From contig NZ_CP010892.1 in assembly GCF_000931465.1 (NCBI RefSeq), positions 5,417,388 through 5,481,387 of the forward strand: 64,000 nucleotides of DNA. Direction: 5' to 3'. Made by a program: the position numbers and the translations under genes. Under the pieces are notes generated by a model. The model worked only from the letters and a program-made list of their open reading frames with translations. It did no database searches and was not told where the DNA came from. The stretch is from Pseudomonas sp. MRSN 12121 (GTDB lineage Bacteria; Pseudomonadota; Gammaproteobacteria; Pseudomonadales; Pseudomonadaceae). This document shows, one piece after another, positions 8,336 to 16,248 of this stretch (position 1 is its first letter; each line of letters begins with the position of its first letter).

Positions 8336-10102
8336 ATGGTCCAGATCTTTCGCCCGCTGCGCCTGGCCGTCTACACCCTGGTGATCGTCGCCGGCGCCGT
8401 GGTCAGCGCGACCCTCGCCATGCGCCATGCCGAACACCAGGCGTTGCAGGACGACGCCGCCCGCGCCAACGAACAGCTGGCGTTGTATGCCAATTCCCTG
8501 CACACCCTGATCGAGCGCTATCGCGCCCTGCCCGCCGTGCTGGCCCTGGACCCGGAACTGCGTTCGGCGCTCAAGGGCCCGGTCGGCCCCGAGCAGCAGG
8601 ACGCGCTCAACCGCAAGCTGGAACAGATCAACGGCGCCGCCCGCTCCTCGACCCTGGAGCTGCTGGATCACACCGGCCTGGCCGTGGCCGCCAGCAACTG
8701 GCGCCTGCCCAGCAGCTACGTCGGCCACAACTACGGTTTCCGTCCCTATTTCAGCCAGACCCGCAGCCAGGGCAGCGGACGCTTCTATGCCGTGGGCGTC
8801 ACCAGTGGCATTCCCGGCTATTTCCTGGCCAGCGCGGTCAAGGGCGAGCAGCAACAGTTCCTCGGCGCGATGGTGGTGAAGCTGGAGTTTCCCGAACTGG
8901 AACGCGAATGGAGCCAGGGCAACGACACCCTGCTGGTCAGCGACGCCCGCGGCATCGTGTTCATCGCCAACCAGCCCGGCTGGCGCTATCGCCAACTGCG
9001 CCCGCTGTCGGACAGCGACCGCGCCGAACTCCAGGCCACCCGGCAATACGACAAGCAACACCTGGCCCCGCTGGAACACCAGGTGCAGCAACGCTTTGAC
9101 GACAACAGCACGCTGACCCGGGTCGCCGGGCCGGACGGCAGCGTCGACTACCTGTGGGAATCCCTGCCCCTGGCCGCCGAAGGCTGGACCCTGCATTTGC
9201 TGCGCCGCCCGCAGATCGCCTTCGAGGACCGGCGCAATGCCGGCCTGGCCGCCGCCGGTGCCTGGCTGACCCTGGTGTTCCTGCTGCTGTTCCTCAATCA
9301 GCGCTGGCGCCTGGCCAGGCTGCGCCAGCGCAGCCGTGAGGAGCTCGAGCGCCTGGTCGAGGAGCGCACCCGTGACCTGCGTACCGCCCAGGACGGCCTG
9401 GTGCAGTCGGCCAAGCTCGCCGCTCTCGGCCAGATGTCCGCGGCCCTGGCCCATGAAATCAACCAGCCGCTGACCACCCAGCGCATGCAACTGGCTACCC
9501 TGCGCCTGTTGCTCGATCACGGGCGCATCGACGAGGCCTACCAGGCCCTCAAGCCCCTGGACGACATGCTGACCCGCATGGCCAGTCTCACCGGCCACCT
9601 CAAGACCTTTGCCCGCAAGAGCCCCAGCGGCCTGCGCGAGCGCCTGGACCTGGCGGCGGTGATCGATCAGGCGCTGCAACTGCTGGACACCCGGCTGCGC
9701 GACGAACAGGTCGACATCCGCCTGCAACTGACCCGCCCGGCCTGGGTCCGCGGCGACGCCATACGCCTGGAGCAGGTGCTGATCAACCTGCTGCGCAACG
9801 CCCTGGACGCCATGCACGACAAACCCGTGCGCCAGCTGCGGATCCACCTCGAAGCCGACCAGCAGCTATGGAACCTCAGCGTGATCGACAGCGGCGGCGG
9901 CATCGCCGAAGCGCATCTGCCGAATGTCTTCGATCCGTTCTTCACCACCAAGCCGGTGGGCGACGGCCTGGGCCTGGGCCTGGCGGTGTCCTACGCTATC
10001 GTCCACGAACTGGGCGGGCGCCTGAGCGCCGGCAACCAGGACCAGGGCGCGATCTTCACCCTGAGCCTGCCCATCGACCTGGAGGCGCATATCCCATGTT
10101 GA
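8336..10102 (+). CDS. mifS: sensor histidine kinase, MifS/DctB type
   Basis: A 588-residue membrane histidine kinase. A transmembrane helix near residues 8-28 and another near 302-322 enclose a periplasmic double-Cache region of about 270 residues (RPYFSQTRSQGSGRFYAVGV is typical). The kinase core follows: H-box ALAHEINQPLTTQ with the phospho-His at about 373, N-box NLLRNALDAM, DSGGGI and GLGLGLAVS. This is the C4-dicarboxylate/keto-acid sensor architecture of DctB and MifS. I prefer MifS because the next genes are an NtrC-type regulator and an alpha-ketoglutarate permease. The ATG at 8336 gives the standard N-terminus; the longer upstream frame runs back to the terminator. Its stop overlaps mifR by seven bases. 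Confidence 0.75.
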   Translation: MVQIFRPLRLAVYTLVIVAGAVVSATLAMRHAEHQALQDDAARANEQLALYANSLHTLIERYRALPAVLALDPELRSALKGPVGPEQQDALNRKLEQINGAARSSTLELLDHTGLAVAASNWRLPSSYVGHNYGFRPYFSQTRSQGSGRFYAVGVTSGIPGYFLASAVKGEQQQFLGAMVVKLEFPELEREWSQGNDTLLVSDARGIVFIANQPGWRYRQLRPLSDSDRAELQATRQYDKQHLAPLEHQVQQRFDDNSTLTRVAGPDGSVDYLWESLPLAAEGWTLHLLRRPQIAFEDRRNAGLAAAGAWLTLVFLLLFLNQRWRLARLRQRSREELERLVEERTRDLRTAQDGLVQSAKLAALGQMSAALAHEINQPLTTQRMQLATLRLLLDHGRIDEAYQALKPLDDMLTRMASLTGHLKTFARKSPSGLRERLDLAAVIDQALQLLDTRLRDEQVDIRLQLTRPAWVRGDAIRLEQVLINLLRNALDAMHDKPVRQLRIHLEADQQLWNLSVIDSGGGIAEAHLPNVFDPFFTTKPVGDGLGLGLAVSYAIVHELGGRLSAGNQDQGAIFTLSLPIDLEAHIPC

Positions 10103-11430
10103 ATTCGGTGCTGTTGGTGGATGACGAAGCCAGCATTCGTACCGCCGTCGAACAATGGCTGAGCCTGTCGGGCTTCCAGGTGCAGCTGTTCAGCCGCGCC
10201 GAGGATTGCCTGGCGCGGCTGCCCCGGGACTTTCCCGGGGTGCTGCTCAGCGACGTGCGCATGCCCGGCATGAGCGGCCTGGAGTTGCTCAAGCAGGTAC
10301 AACTGCGCGATGCCGATCTGCCGGTGATCCTGCTCACCGGGCACGGCGACGTGCCGATGGCGGTCGAGGCCATGCGCGATGGCGCCTACGACTTCCTGGA
10401 AAAACCCTTCAGCCCGGAAACCCTGCTGAGCAGCCTGCGCCGGGCCCTGGACAAGCGCAGCCTGGTCCTGGAAAACCGGCGCCTGCACGAACAGGCCGAT
10501 GCCCGGGAAAAAATCGACTCGACCCTGCTCGGTGTGTCCCGGGCGTTGCAGACCCTGCGGCGCCAGGTGGTCGACCTGGCGGCGTTGCCGGTCAATGTGC
10601 TGATCCGCGGCGAGACCGGCAGCGGCAAGGAGCTGGTCGCGCGCTGCCTGCACGATTTCGGCCCGCGCGCCGACAAGCCCTTTGTCGCCCTGAACTGCGC
10701 GGCGATTCCCGAGCAGTTGTTCGAGGCCGAGCTGTTCGGCCATGAAAGCGGCGCCTTTACCGGCGCCCAGGGCAAACGCGTCGGCAAGCTGGAATACGCC
10801 GACGGCGGCACCCTGTTCCTCGACGAGATCGAAAGCATGCCCCTGGCCCAGCAGGTCAAGCTGCTGCGGGTGTTGCAGGAACAGAAACTCGAACGCCTGG
10901 GGTCCAACCAGAGCATCAAGGTCGATCTGCGGATCGTTGCCGCGACCAAGCCGGACCTGCTCGACGAAGCGCGGGCCGGGCGCTTTCGCGAAGACCTGGC
11001 CTACCGCCTGAACGTCGCGCAACTGCGCCTGCCACCTTTGCGCGAGCGGCGCGAAGACATTCCGCTGCTGTACGAACACTTCGCCCAGGCCGCCGCCGAG
11101 CGCCTGGGCCGCAGCGCCAAGCCGCTGAACGGTGGGCAGTTGAGCCGCCTGCTCGGCCACGACTGGCCCGGCAACGTGCGCGAGCTGGCCAACGTCGCCG
11201 AGCGCCAGGTGCTCGGTCTCGGCGAGCCCGAGCCGGAAGCCATCGAGCCCGGCCAGTCCCTGGCGGCGCAGCAGGAAGCCTTCGAGGCGCAATGCCTGCG
11301 TGCCGCGCTGACTCGGCACAGGGGCGATATCAAGGCGGTGCTCAATGAACTGCAACTGCCACGCCGCACCTTCAATGAAAAGATGCAGCGCCATGGGCTG
11401 GCGCGGGAGATGTTTCTTGGCGAGGAGTGA
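10096..11430 (+). CDS. mifR: sigma-54 response regulator, MifR/DctD type
   Basis: A 444-residue enhancer-binding protein. The receiver domain has DD at 9-10 and the phospho-acceptor D53 in SDVRMPG. The AAA+ domain has Walker A GETGSGKE and the sigma-54 contact loop ESGAFTGAQ. A Fis-type helix-turn-helix closes the protein (KAVLNELQLPRRTFNEKM). The start lies inside the end of mifS, with GGAGG 11 bases before it, so the pair is translationally coupled. It should activate a -24/-12 promoter, and one lies just upstream of the adjacent kgtP. DctD is the alternative name; no dctA or dctPQM transporter is present to support it. Confidence 0.8.
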   Translation: MLNSVLLVDDEASIRTAVEQWLSLSGFQVQLFSRAEDCLARLPRDFPGVLLSDVRMPGMSGLELLKQVQLRDADLPVILLTGHGDVPMAVEAMRDGAYDFLEKPFSPETLLSSLRRALDKRSLVLENRRLHEQADAREKIDSTLLGVSRALQTLRRQVVDLAALPVNVLIRGETGSGKELVARCLHDFGPRADKPFVALNCAAIPEQLFEAELFGHESGAFTGAQGKRVGKLEYADGGTLFLDEIESMPLAQQVKLLRVLQEQKLERLGSNQSIKVDLRIVAATKPDLLDEARAGRFREDLAYRLNVAQLRLPPLRERREDIPLLYEHFAQAAAERLGRSAKPLNGGQLSRLLGHDWPGNVRELANVAERQVLGLGEPEPEAIEPGQSLAAQQEAFEAQCLRAALTRHRGDIKAVLNELQLPRRTFNEKMQRHGLAREMFLGEE

Positions 11431-11462
11431 GGCTCAAGGGCGGTGGCGCGCCTTCTGCTGTC

Positions 11463-11525
11463 ATCGCGGGCAAGCCTCGCTCCTACAGAAGATCGGGGAC
11501 CGTAGGAGCGAGGCTTGCCCGCGAT
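11463..11525. repeat. REP pair (inverted)
   Basis: ATCGCGGGCAAGCCTCGCTC followed by CTACAG, a short spacer, and then GTAGGAGCGAGGCTTGCCCG in inverse order. A compact REP doublet downstream of mifR that separates it from the kgtP regulatory region. Confidence 0.85.
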
Positions 11526-11558
11526 AGGGCCCTCGCACACACCGCCACCATCGGCAAC

Positions 11559-11600
11559 TTTCCGCTCAGCACCCTGCACCAATAAGCGGATTTCCGCTCA
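11559..11600 (+). promoter_or_regulatory. candidate MifR enhancer site
   Basis: TTTCCGCTCA occurs twice, at 11559-11568 and 11591-11600, 32 bases apart (about three helical turns). The second copy is part of a perfect dyad, AGCGGA-TT-TCCGCT (11585-11598). The dyad centre lies about 52 bases upstream of the GG of the -24 element. Position and symmetry fit an upstream activating sequence for the adjacent NtrC-type regulator. Identity of the bound protein is inferred. Confidence 0.55.
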
Positions 11601-11641
11601 TCAAAATCTTCAAACCCTTCTAAACCGGGCCTTTTGGCTCC

Positions 11642-11657
11642 TGGCACAGCTCCTGCT
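11642..11657 (+). promoter_or_regulatory. sigma-54 (-24/-12) promoter of kgtP
   Basis: TGGCACAGCTCCTGCT has the obligate GG and GC dinucleotides with exactly ten bases between them; only one base of the -12 element differs from the usual TTGCT. It starts 77 bases before the kgtP ATG. Confidence 0.8.
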
Positions 11658-11718
11658 ATAGCCCTGGCAGGCTGCGTTTCGGCGCGCTCCACAAAAACAA
11701 TTAAATGAAGGATCCGTC

Positions 11719-13041
11719 ATGGATAACTCGCAAACCCTGCCTCTTGGGTCGGCAGCTGCGCCTGCCAAAGAAAAGACCACCGCCAGTCGCCTGAAATCGA
11801 TCTTCAGCGGCTCGGTCGGCAACATGGTCGAGTGGTACGACTGGTACGTCTACGCCGCCTTCTCGCTGTACTTCGCCAAAGTCTTCTTCCCCAAGGGCGA
11901 CACCACCGCCCAATTGCTGAACACCGCGGCGATCTTCGCCGTGGGCTTCCTGATGCGTCCGATCGGCGGCTGGCTGATGGGCCTCTACGCCGACCGCAAG
12001 GGCCGCAAGGCCGCCTTGATGGCCTCGGTGCTGCTGATGTGCTTCGGCTCGCTGATCATCGCCCTGACCCCCGGCTATGAAACCATCGGCGTCGGCGCCC
12101 CGATCCTGCTGGTCCTCGCGCGCCTGATGCAGGGCCTGTCGGTGGGCGGCGAATACGGCACCTCGGCCACCTACCTCAGCGAGATGGCGACCAAGGAACG
12201 CCGTGGTTTCTTCTCCAGCTTCCAGTACGTGACCCTGATCTCCGGCCAGCTCATCGCCCTGGCGGTGCTGATCGTGCTGCAGAACGTCCTGACCACCGAG
12301 CAGCTGCAATCCTGGGGCTGGCGGATTCCGTTCGGCATCGGCGCGCTGTGCGCGGTCGTCGCCCTGTATCTGCGCCGCGGCATGGAAGAAACCGAGTCCT
12401 TCACCAAGAAGAAGGAAAAGCCGAAAGAGAGCCTGATGCGCACCCTGCTGCGTCATCCGAAGGAACTGATGACCGTGGTCGGCCTGACCATGGGCGGCAC
12501 CCTGGCCTTCTACACCTACACCACCTACATGCAGAAGTACCTGGTGAACACCGTCGGCATGAGCATCTCCGACTCGACCACCATTTCGGCGGCGACCCTG
12601 TTCCTGTTCATGTGCCTGCAACCGGTGATCGGCGCGCTGTCGGACAAGATCGGCCGGCGTCCGATCCTGATCGCCTTCGGGATCCTCGGCACAATCTTCA
12701 CCGTGCCGATCCTCACTACCCTGCACACGGTGCAGAGCTGGTGGGGCGCGTTCTTCCTGATCATGGCCGCGCTGATCATCGTCAGCGGCTATACCTCGAT
12801 CAACGCCGTGGTCAAGGCCGAGCTGTTCCCGACCGAAATCCGCGCCCTGGGCGTGGGCCTGCCCTACGCGCTGACCGTGTCGATCTTCGGCGGCACCGCC
12901 GAATACATCGCCCTGTGGTTCAAGAGCGTCGGCATGGAAACCGGGTACTACTGGTATGTCACCGGCTGCATCGCGGTGTCGCTGCTGGTCTACATCACCA
13001 TGAAAGACACCCGCAAACACTCGCGGATCGAAACTGACTGA
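11719..13041 (+). CDS. kgtP: alpha-ketoglutarate permease, MFS (MHS family)
   Basis: A 440-residue twelve-helix major-facilitator transporter of the metabolite:H+ symporter family. It has the family's opening GNMVEWYDWYVYAAFSLYFA, the loop 2-3 motif GLYADRKGRKAAL, RLMQGLSVGGEYGTSATYLS in helix 4-5, and a second half with ALSDKIGRRPIL. KgtP-type proteins import 2-oxoglutarate; related members take up citrate, proline or dicarboxylates. The placement behind a MifSR-like pair and a sigma-54 promoter supports 2-oxoglutarate, since MifSR controls such a transporter in P. aeruginosa. It is followed by a hairpin with its A/T tract on the other strand. Confidence 0.88.
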   Translation: MDNSQTLPLGSAAAPAKEKTTASRLKSIFSGSVGNMVEWYDWYVYAAFSLYFAKVFFPKGDTTAQLLNTAAIFAVGFLMRPIGGWLMGLYADRKGRKAALMASVLLMCFGSLIIALTPGYETIGVGAPILLVLARLMQGLSVGGEYGTSATYLSEMATKERRGFFSSFQYVTLISGQLIALAVLIVLQNVLTTEQLQSWGWRIPFGIGALCAVVALYLRRGMEETESFTKKKEKPKESLMRTLLRHPKELMTVVGLTMGGTLAFYTYTTYMQKYLVNTVGMSISDSTTISAATLFLFMCLQPVIGALSDKIGRRPILIAFGILGTIFTVPILTTLHTVQSWWGAFFLIMAALIIVSGYTSINAVVKAELFPTEIRALGVGLPYALTVSIFGGTAEYIALWFKSVGMETGYYWYVTGCIAVSLLVYITMKDTRKHSRIETD

Positions 13042-13052
13042 CAGGCAAAAAA

Positions 13053-13079
13053 AGCGCGAGGGTGCAAGGCCCTCGCGCT
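13053..13079 (-). terminator. terminator between kgtP and COG4705 gene
   Basis: AGCGCGAGGG (13053-13062) pairs with CCCTCGCGCT (13070-13079). Seven A residues on its left give a T tract on the minus strand, so it best serves the COG4705 gene; it may also help stop kgtP. Confidence 0.8.
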
Positions 13080-13101
13080 GTGGTGTGTCAGGTAAATCGT
13101 C

Positions 13102-13181
13102 ATCGCGGGCAAGTCGGATCGCCGCCCGCTCGCTCCTACAGACGTTGCAGGGTTCCTGTAGGAGCGAGGCTTGCTCGCGAT
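13102..13181. repeat. REP pair (inverted)
   Basis: ATCGCGGGCAAGTCGG...CTCCTACAG followed by CCTGTAGGAGCGAGGCTTGC...CGCGAT. An inverted REP doublet between the COG4705 stop codon and its terminator, so it would be transcribed in the 3' untranslated region. Confidence 0.85.
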
Positions 13182-13205
13182 CACCGCGACGCGGTGCTCA
13201 GCCCA

Positions 13206-13961
13206 TCACCCCAGTTCCGCCGCCACCTGCCGCTCGCCACGGCTCTTGTAGTACGACGCCCCGACAATCATCACCAGCAGAATCCCCGCCAGTACCGCCG
13301 ACGAGCCGATGGTGCCGAAATCCAGGCCGCCCTTTTCATGGGGCTTGGTCAGGAAGTCGCCCAGGGTCGCGCCGAACGGCCGGGTCAGCACGAAAGCCAC
13401 CCAGAACAGCAGGACCGACGAGATCTTGGTGAAGTACTTGAGCAGTACCACCACGGCGATGGTCGAGCCGATCAGCAGCGCCCCGCCGGCAAAGCCCAGG
13501 CCCGAATCGTCCGCCAGGTAATCCCCCAGCGCCGTGCCCAGGGTGTTGGAGAACAGGATCGCCGCCCAATAGAACAGCTCGCCGCGCAGGGTCTGGATCT
13601 TGTTGACGTTGAGCGGGTCGCCGCTCAAGCGCCAGACCGCGAAGATCGCCAGCAGGATCGCGATCAGGATGGCCGAGCCGGTGGCATACCCCAGGTCCAG
13701 GGTACGGTCCATGAAGTCCGACATGGTGGTGCCGGCGGTGCTGGTGGAGAGGATCACGATCCAGTACAGCACCGGATTGTAGGTTTTGGAGAACAGCTGG
13801 GTGACCAGGGTCAGCAGGAACACGCTGATCAGGATCATCGAGCTGACGGCGTAACCGACGTTCAGGGTCATCGACAACAAGTCGCCAGCGGTTTCGCCGA
13901 GGGTCGTCGCGCAGATTTTCATGACCCAGAACGCCAGGGTGATCTGAGGGAGTTTATTCAT
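13206..13961 (-). CDS. COG4705 four-repeat membrane protein
   Basis: A 251-residue, nearly wholly hydrophobic protein with about eight transmembrane segments. It contains four internal repeats, each beginning with an aromatic-Trp pair (FW11, YW66, YW131, FW186) and containing a T-x-G-x-T-x-(G/S)-D core. Each repeat has one intramembrane Asp: D27, D82, D147 and D202. Spacing of 55, 65 and 55 residues gives a pseudo-twofold arrangement of two repeat pairs. The family is uncharacterised as far as I know; four conserved acids within helices suggest a cation transporter, which is inference. A ColR-box match lies 83 bases upstream. GGAG precedes the ATG at 13961. Monocistronic. Confidence 0.85.
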   Translation of the reverse strand: MNKLPQITLAFWVMKICATTLGETAGDLLSMTLNVGYAVSSMILISVFLLTLVTQLFSKTYNPVLYWIVILSTSTAGTTMSDFMDRTLDLGYATGSAILIAILLAIFAVWRLSGDPLNVNKIQTLRGELFYWAAILFSNTLGTALGDYLADDSGLGFAGGALLIGSTIAVVVLLKYFTKISSVLLFWVAFVLTRPFGATLGDFLTKPHEKGGLDFGTIGSSAVLAGILLVMIVGASYYKSRGERQVAAELG

Positions 13962-14338
13962 TCGCTGCTGTGCTCCAGAGCATGATTGAAGAGAGTCCTT
14001 GGTGGACTTCTGATAGTCGGAGCGAAGGCTGAGGGGCTGAGGGTGAAAAATCGGTAAGCGACAAATGAAAAAACCGTTGATCGGGTCTTTTCAACGCCTC
14101 GGACAGATTAATGATCGGTTAATGCCTGGTCCGCATTCTGCACCCCATCGAAATCGGTAACGACGCGTCGCGGACGCCAGCAGCGGAAAAAAGACCGTGA
14201 ACTGTCATTTTCGACGCCAAAATAATCGATTAAATCGATAATTCCGTGCATATATTTGCACTTTTTAATCAAATTTATTGGCGTAGTATCCATCCCATAC
14301 CCGCCGACCACCATGTAAACGAATCTGGAGTGACCACC
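13962..14338. other. divergent AT-richer intergenic region
   Basis: A 377-base gap between the COG4705 gene and the repeat-protein gene. The left part has a ColR-box match at 14044. The right part is clearly AT-rich compared with its surroundings and has ATCGAT-TAA-ATCGAT near 14226, which is both a direct and an inverted repeat. The promoter of the repeat-protein gene presumably lies in the AT-rich part. No supported gene. Confidence 0.5.
14044..14059 (-). promoter_or_regulatory. ColR-box match before COG4705 gene
   Basis: Read on the minus strand the site is CTTACCGATTTTTCAC. I recall the P. putida ColR consensus as YYNASNNYTTTTTCAC; 12 of 13 specified positions match, including all of TTTTTCAC. 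It lies 83 bases upstream of the COG4705 start and points towards it. The same distance (84) separates the box from the PAP2 gene beside colR. Confidence 0.55.
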
Positions 14339-14800
14339 ATGAGCCGCAAACTGATCCTCGCCCTGACCCTGTCCGTATTGGCCGCCAACACCTTTGCCGC
14401 CGACGGTTACGACCGCACCGGCTCGGCTGCCTTCACCTCCGGCCGCACCGCCAGCCTGACTTCCGAGGTTGTCGACCGTGCCGGTGCCGCAGCCACCGTC
14501 GCTGCTGACGGATTCGACCGCACCGGCACCGCTGCTGCCATCGCCGCCGACGGGTTCGACCGCACCGGCACCGCTGCTGCCATCGCCGCCGACGGGTTCG
14601 ACCGCACCGGCACCGCTGCCGCCATCGCCGCCGACGGGTTCGACCGCACCGGCACCGCAGCCGCCATTGCCGCCGACGGGTTCGACCGCACCGGCACCGC
14701 AGCCGCCATTGCCGCCGATGGTTTCGACCGCACCGGCACCGCAGCCGCCATCGCCGCCGACGGATTCGACCGCACCGGCACCGCAGCCGCCATCGGTTGA
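14339..14800 (+). CDS. secreted protein of seven 14-residue repeats
   Basis: A 153-residue protein. Residues 1-20 are a clean Sec signal peptide ending in NTFA, so it is exported. The mature chain opens with a degenerate unit (ADGYDRTGSAA), a spacer to residue 55, and then seven near-identical units ADGFDRTGTAAAIA with no other domain. The units come from a 42-base tandem repeat. The composition (Ala, Gly, Asp, Thr) suggests a low-complexity or repetitive secreted fold. I do not recognise a function; related Pseudomonas repeat proteins with GGSDR-type units exist. The start is chosen because it gives the signal peptide; GGAG lies ten bases upstream. It stands alone, flanked by an AT-rich promoter region and a hairpin. 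Confidence 0.8.
   Translation: MSRKLILALTLSVLAANTFAADGYDRTGSAAFTSGRTASLTSEVVDRAGAAATVAADGFDRTGTAAAIAADGFDRTGTAAAIAADGFDRTGTAAAIAADGFDRTGTAAAIAADGFDRTGTAAAIAADGFDRTGTAAAIAADGFDRTGTAAAIG
14504..14797 (+). repeat. 42-bp tandem repeat, seven copies
   Basis: Seven head-to-tail copies of a 42-base unit, in frame inside the secreted-protein gene. Copies 4 and 5 are identical. The others differ only at synonymous third positions in a graded way (GCT-GCT to GCA-GCC, GGA/GGG/GGT), which points to stepwise duplication from neighbours. Confidence 0.95.
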
Positions 14801-14818
14801 TCCTTCGTCTCGGCCCAC

Positions 14819-14838
14819 AGCCCGGCTTCGGCCGGGCT
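14819..14838 (+). terminator. UUCG-capped hairpin after repeat-protein gene
   Basis: AGCCCGGC-TTCG-GCCGGGCT is a perfect 8-base-pair stem with a TTCG tetraloop 18 bases after the stop codon. There is no good T tract, so it may protect the 3' end of the mRNA as well as, or instead of, terminating. Confidence 0.6.
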
Positions 14839-14944
14839 CAGTGTTTGCGGGCCGGGCAAAACCGCCTGTTGCGGCGCTGGCATTCGTTTTCAATGGCTTG
14901 CACTATGACGGCCTTCCCTCTTTCCATCCGCGCAAGTGCCCGCC

Positions 14945-15574
14945 ATGCCTGAAGACATTCATTACTACGAACCCGCCCAGGGCCACGGCCTGCCCCACGA
15001 CCCGTTCAACGCCATCGTCGGTCCGCGACCGATCGGCTGGATTTCCTCACAGGACCCGCAGGGCCGGCTGAACCTCGCGCCCTACAGTTTTTTCAACGCC
15101 TTCAACTACATCCCGCCGATCGTCGGTTTCGCCAGCGTCGGGCGCAAAGACAGCCTGAACAACATCGAGCAGACCGGCGAGTTCGCCTGGAACCTCGCCA
15201 CCCGCCCGTTGGCCGAACAGATGAACCAGAGCTGCGCGGCGGTGCCCGCCGAGGTCGACGAGTTCGCACTGGCCGGGCTGACACCCGTGGCCTCGAAGGT
15301 GATTGGCGTACCGCGGGTAGCCGAAAGCCCGGTGTCCTTCGAATGCAAGGTCACGCAGATCATTCAACTGCGGCGTGCGGATCAGGAGCCGGTGCCCACC
15401 TGGCTGATCCTCGGCGAAGTAGTCGCCGTGCATATCGCCAGGCGGTTGCTCAAGGAAGGGATATACGACACCGCCGCGGCAGAACCTATTCTGCGCGGCG
15501 GCGGGCCGGCAGATTATTTCCAGCTGGGGCCGGAGGCCTTGTTCAAGATGTTCCGCCCCGGGGCGAACCGGTAG
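14945..15574 (+). CDS. flavin reductase-like FMN-binding protein
   Basis: A 209-residue protein of the flavin reductase/split-barrel family. The segment NAIVGPRPIGWISSQDPQGR is the family's FMN-binding entry, followed by LNLAPYSFFNAFNYIPPIVG and GEFAWNLATRPLAEQMN. Members reduce FMN or bind it as oxidoreductases of unknown substrate; this long form (about 210 residues) is the stand-alone type, not the short partner of two-component monooxygenases. ATG at 14945 is preferred over a GTG nine bases before it. Neighbours on the opposite strand are two small genes with no evident link. Confidence 0.85.
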   Translation: MPEDIHYYEPAQGHGLPHDPFNAIVGPRPIGWISSQDPQGRLNLAPYSFFNAFNYIPPIVGFASVGRKDSLNNIEQTGEFAWNLATRPLAEQMNQSCAAVPAEVDEFALAGLTPVASKVIGVPRVAESPVSFECKVTQIIQLRRADQEPVPTWLILGEVVAVHIARRLLKEGIYDTAAAEPILRGGGPADYFQLGPEALFKMFRPGANR

Positions 15575-15600
15575 CGTTCACCGGCGGACAGCGTCGCGGA

Positions 15601-15840
15601 TCAGCTCGCGGCCCAGGTCAGCTCACCGTCCTGGCTCACGTCGACCAACTGTTCGAGCTGCTGCGCGGCAGCCAGGTCGGCGTCGTGGGCGGTCTTGAAT
15701 TTCTGTTCGTCCAGCACCTTGTGAAAGCGCGGCGCGCCTGAACCATCCAGGGCCTTGACCGCGATGGCGGCGCTGTAGCCCCCCTCGCCTGGAACCACGG
15801 CCGAAACCGCTTCGTATGCTGCAAACTCTTTACGTGCCAT
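15601..15840 (-). CDS. small conserved-type protein, unknown
   Basis: A 79-residue protein starting MARKEFAAYEAVSAVV and ending ELTWAAS. It is soluble, with no signal or transmembrane segment; the middle (GGYSAAIAVKALDGSGAPRF) looks like beta-strands. I do not recognise a family with certainty. It has good Pseudomonas codon use and does not overlap a convincing gene on the other strand. It follows the monooxygenase-domain gene by about 40 bases on the same strand and could be co-transcribed with it. Confidence 0.6.
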   Translation of the reverse strand: MARKEFAAYEAVSAVVPGEGGYSAAIAVKALDGSGAPRFHKVLDEQKFKTAHDADLAAAQQLEQLVDVSQDGELTWAAS

Positions 15841-15882
15841 GTTGCTGGTCCTGGCCTGTGGAAAGCCGGGCATTCTAAACCT

Positions 15883-16248
15883 TCAACTGGCCAGCTGGTG
15901 TAGCGATCCGCGCTCCGGCTGCACGTATTCGCCTGCGGCCTGGGCTGCCGACACATCCTTGAAGGTATGGAAATCCAGGCTGTTGACCACCAGGTCCTGG
16001 ACCAGCTCGGTGAAGATCGCCATGGCGGGCGAGCAGAAGTAATCGGTCATCGCCTCCTGGCTGCTCCAGAACCCCGATACCAGCCACAGGTCGGCGTCAC
16101 ATTGCGAATGCTGCAGGGCGAACTGCAGGCAACCTGCAGACTGGCGGGAGGGTTCGATCAGACTGCTCAGGCGGGCTCCCAACTCTGTTGAGCGACCGGC
16201 GCGAGCGCGGAGGAATGCCATGTGGCTGACGGGAATATTTATGGACAT
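15883..16248 (-). CDS. antibiotic biosynthesis monooxygenase-domain protein
   Basis: A 121-residue ABM-like ferredoxin-fold protein. Typical features are the opening strand NIPVSHMAFLRARAGR, a helix with AGCLQFALQHS and the strand DLWLVSGFWSSQEAMTDYF. The family includes haem-degrading and quinone monooxygenases that work without a bound cofactor, and also small dimeric stress proteins of unknown role; the substrate cannot be told. The ATG at 16248 is preceded by GAGAGGG. The 39-residue tail after the domain is longer than in many members. Confidence 0.7.
   Translation of the reverse strand: MSINIPVSHMAFLRARAGRSTELGARLSSLIEPSRQSAGCLQFALQHSQCDADLWLVSGFWSSQEAMTDYFCSPAMAIFTELVQDLVVNSLDFHTFKDVSAAQAAGEYVQPERGSLHQLAS

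Noticed and set aside
8336..11430. Naming the two-component pair dctB/dctD
   Set aside because: No dicarboxylate transporter of the DctA or DctPQM type is adjacent; the permease behind the sigma-54 promoter is KgtP-like, which favours MifSR.
14504..14797. Regular repeats considered as a CRISPR array
   Set aside because: The units are contiguous with no unique spacers and are in frame in a coding sequence.
14108..14893. Long open frames on the minus strand and in other plus frames across the repeat gene
   Set aside because: A 42-base repeat without stops stays open in many frames because 42 is a multiple of three. Only the frame from 14339 has a signal peptide and purely synonymous variation.
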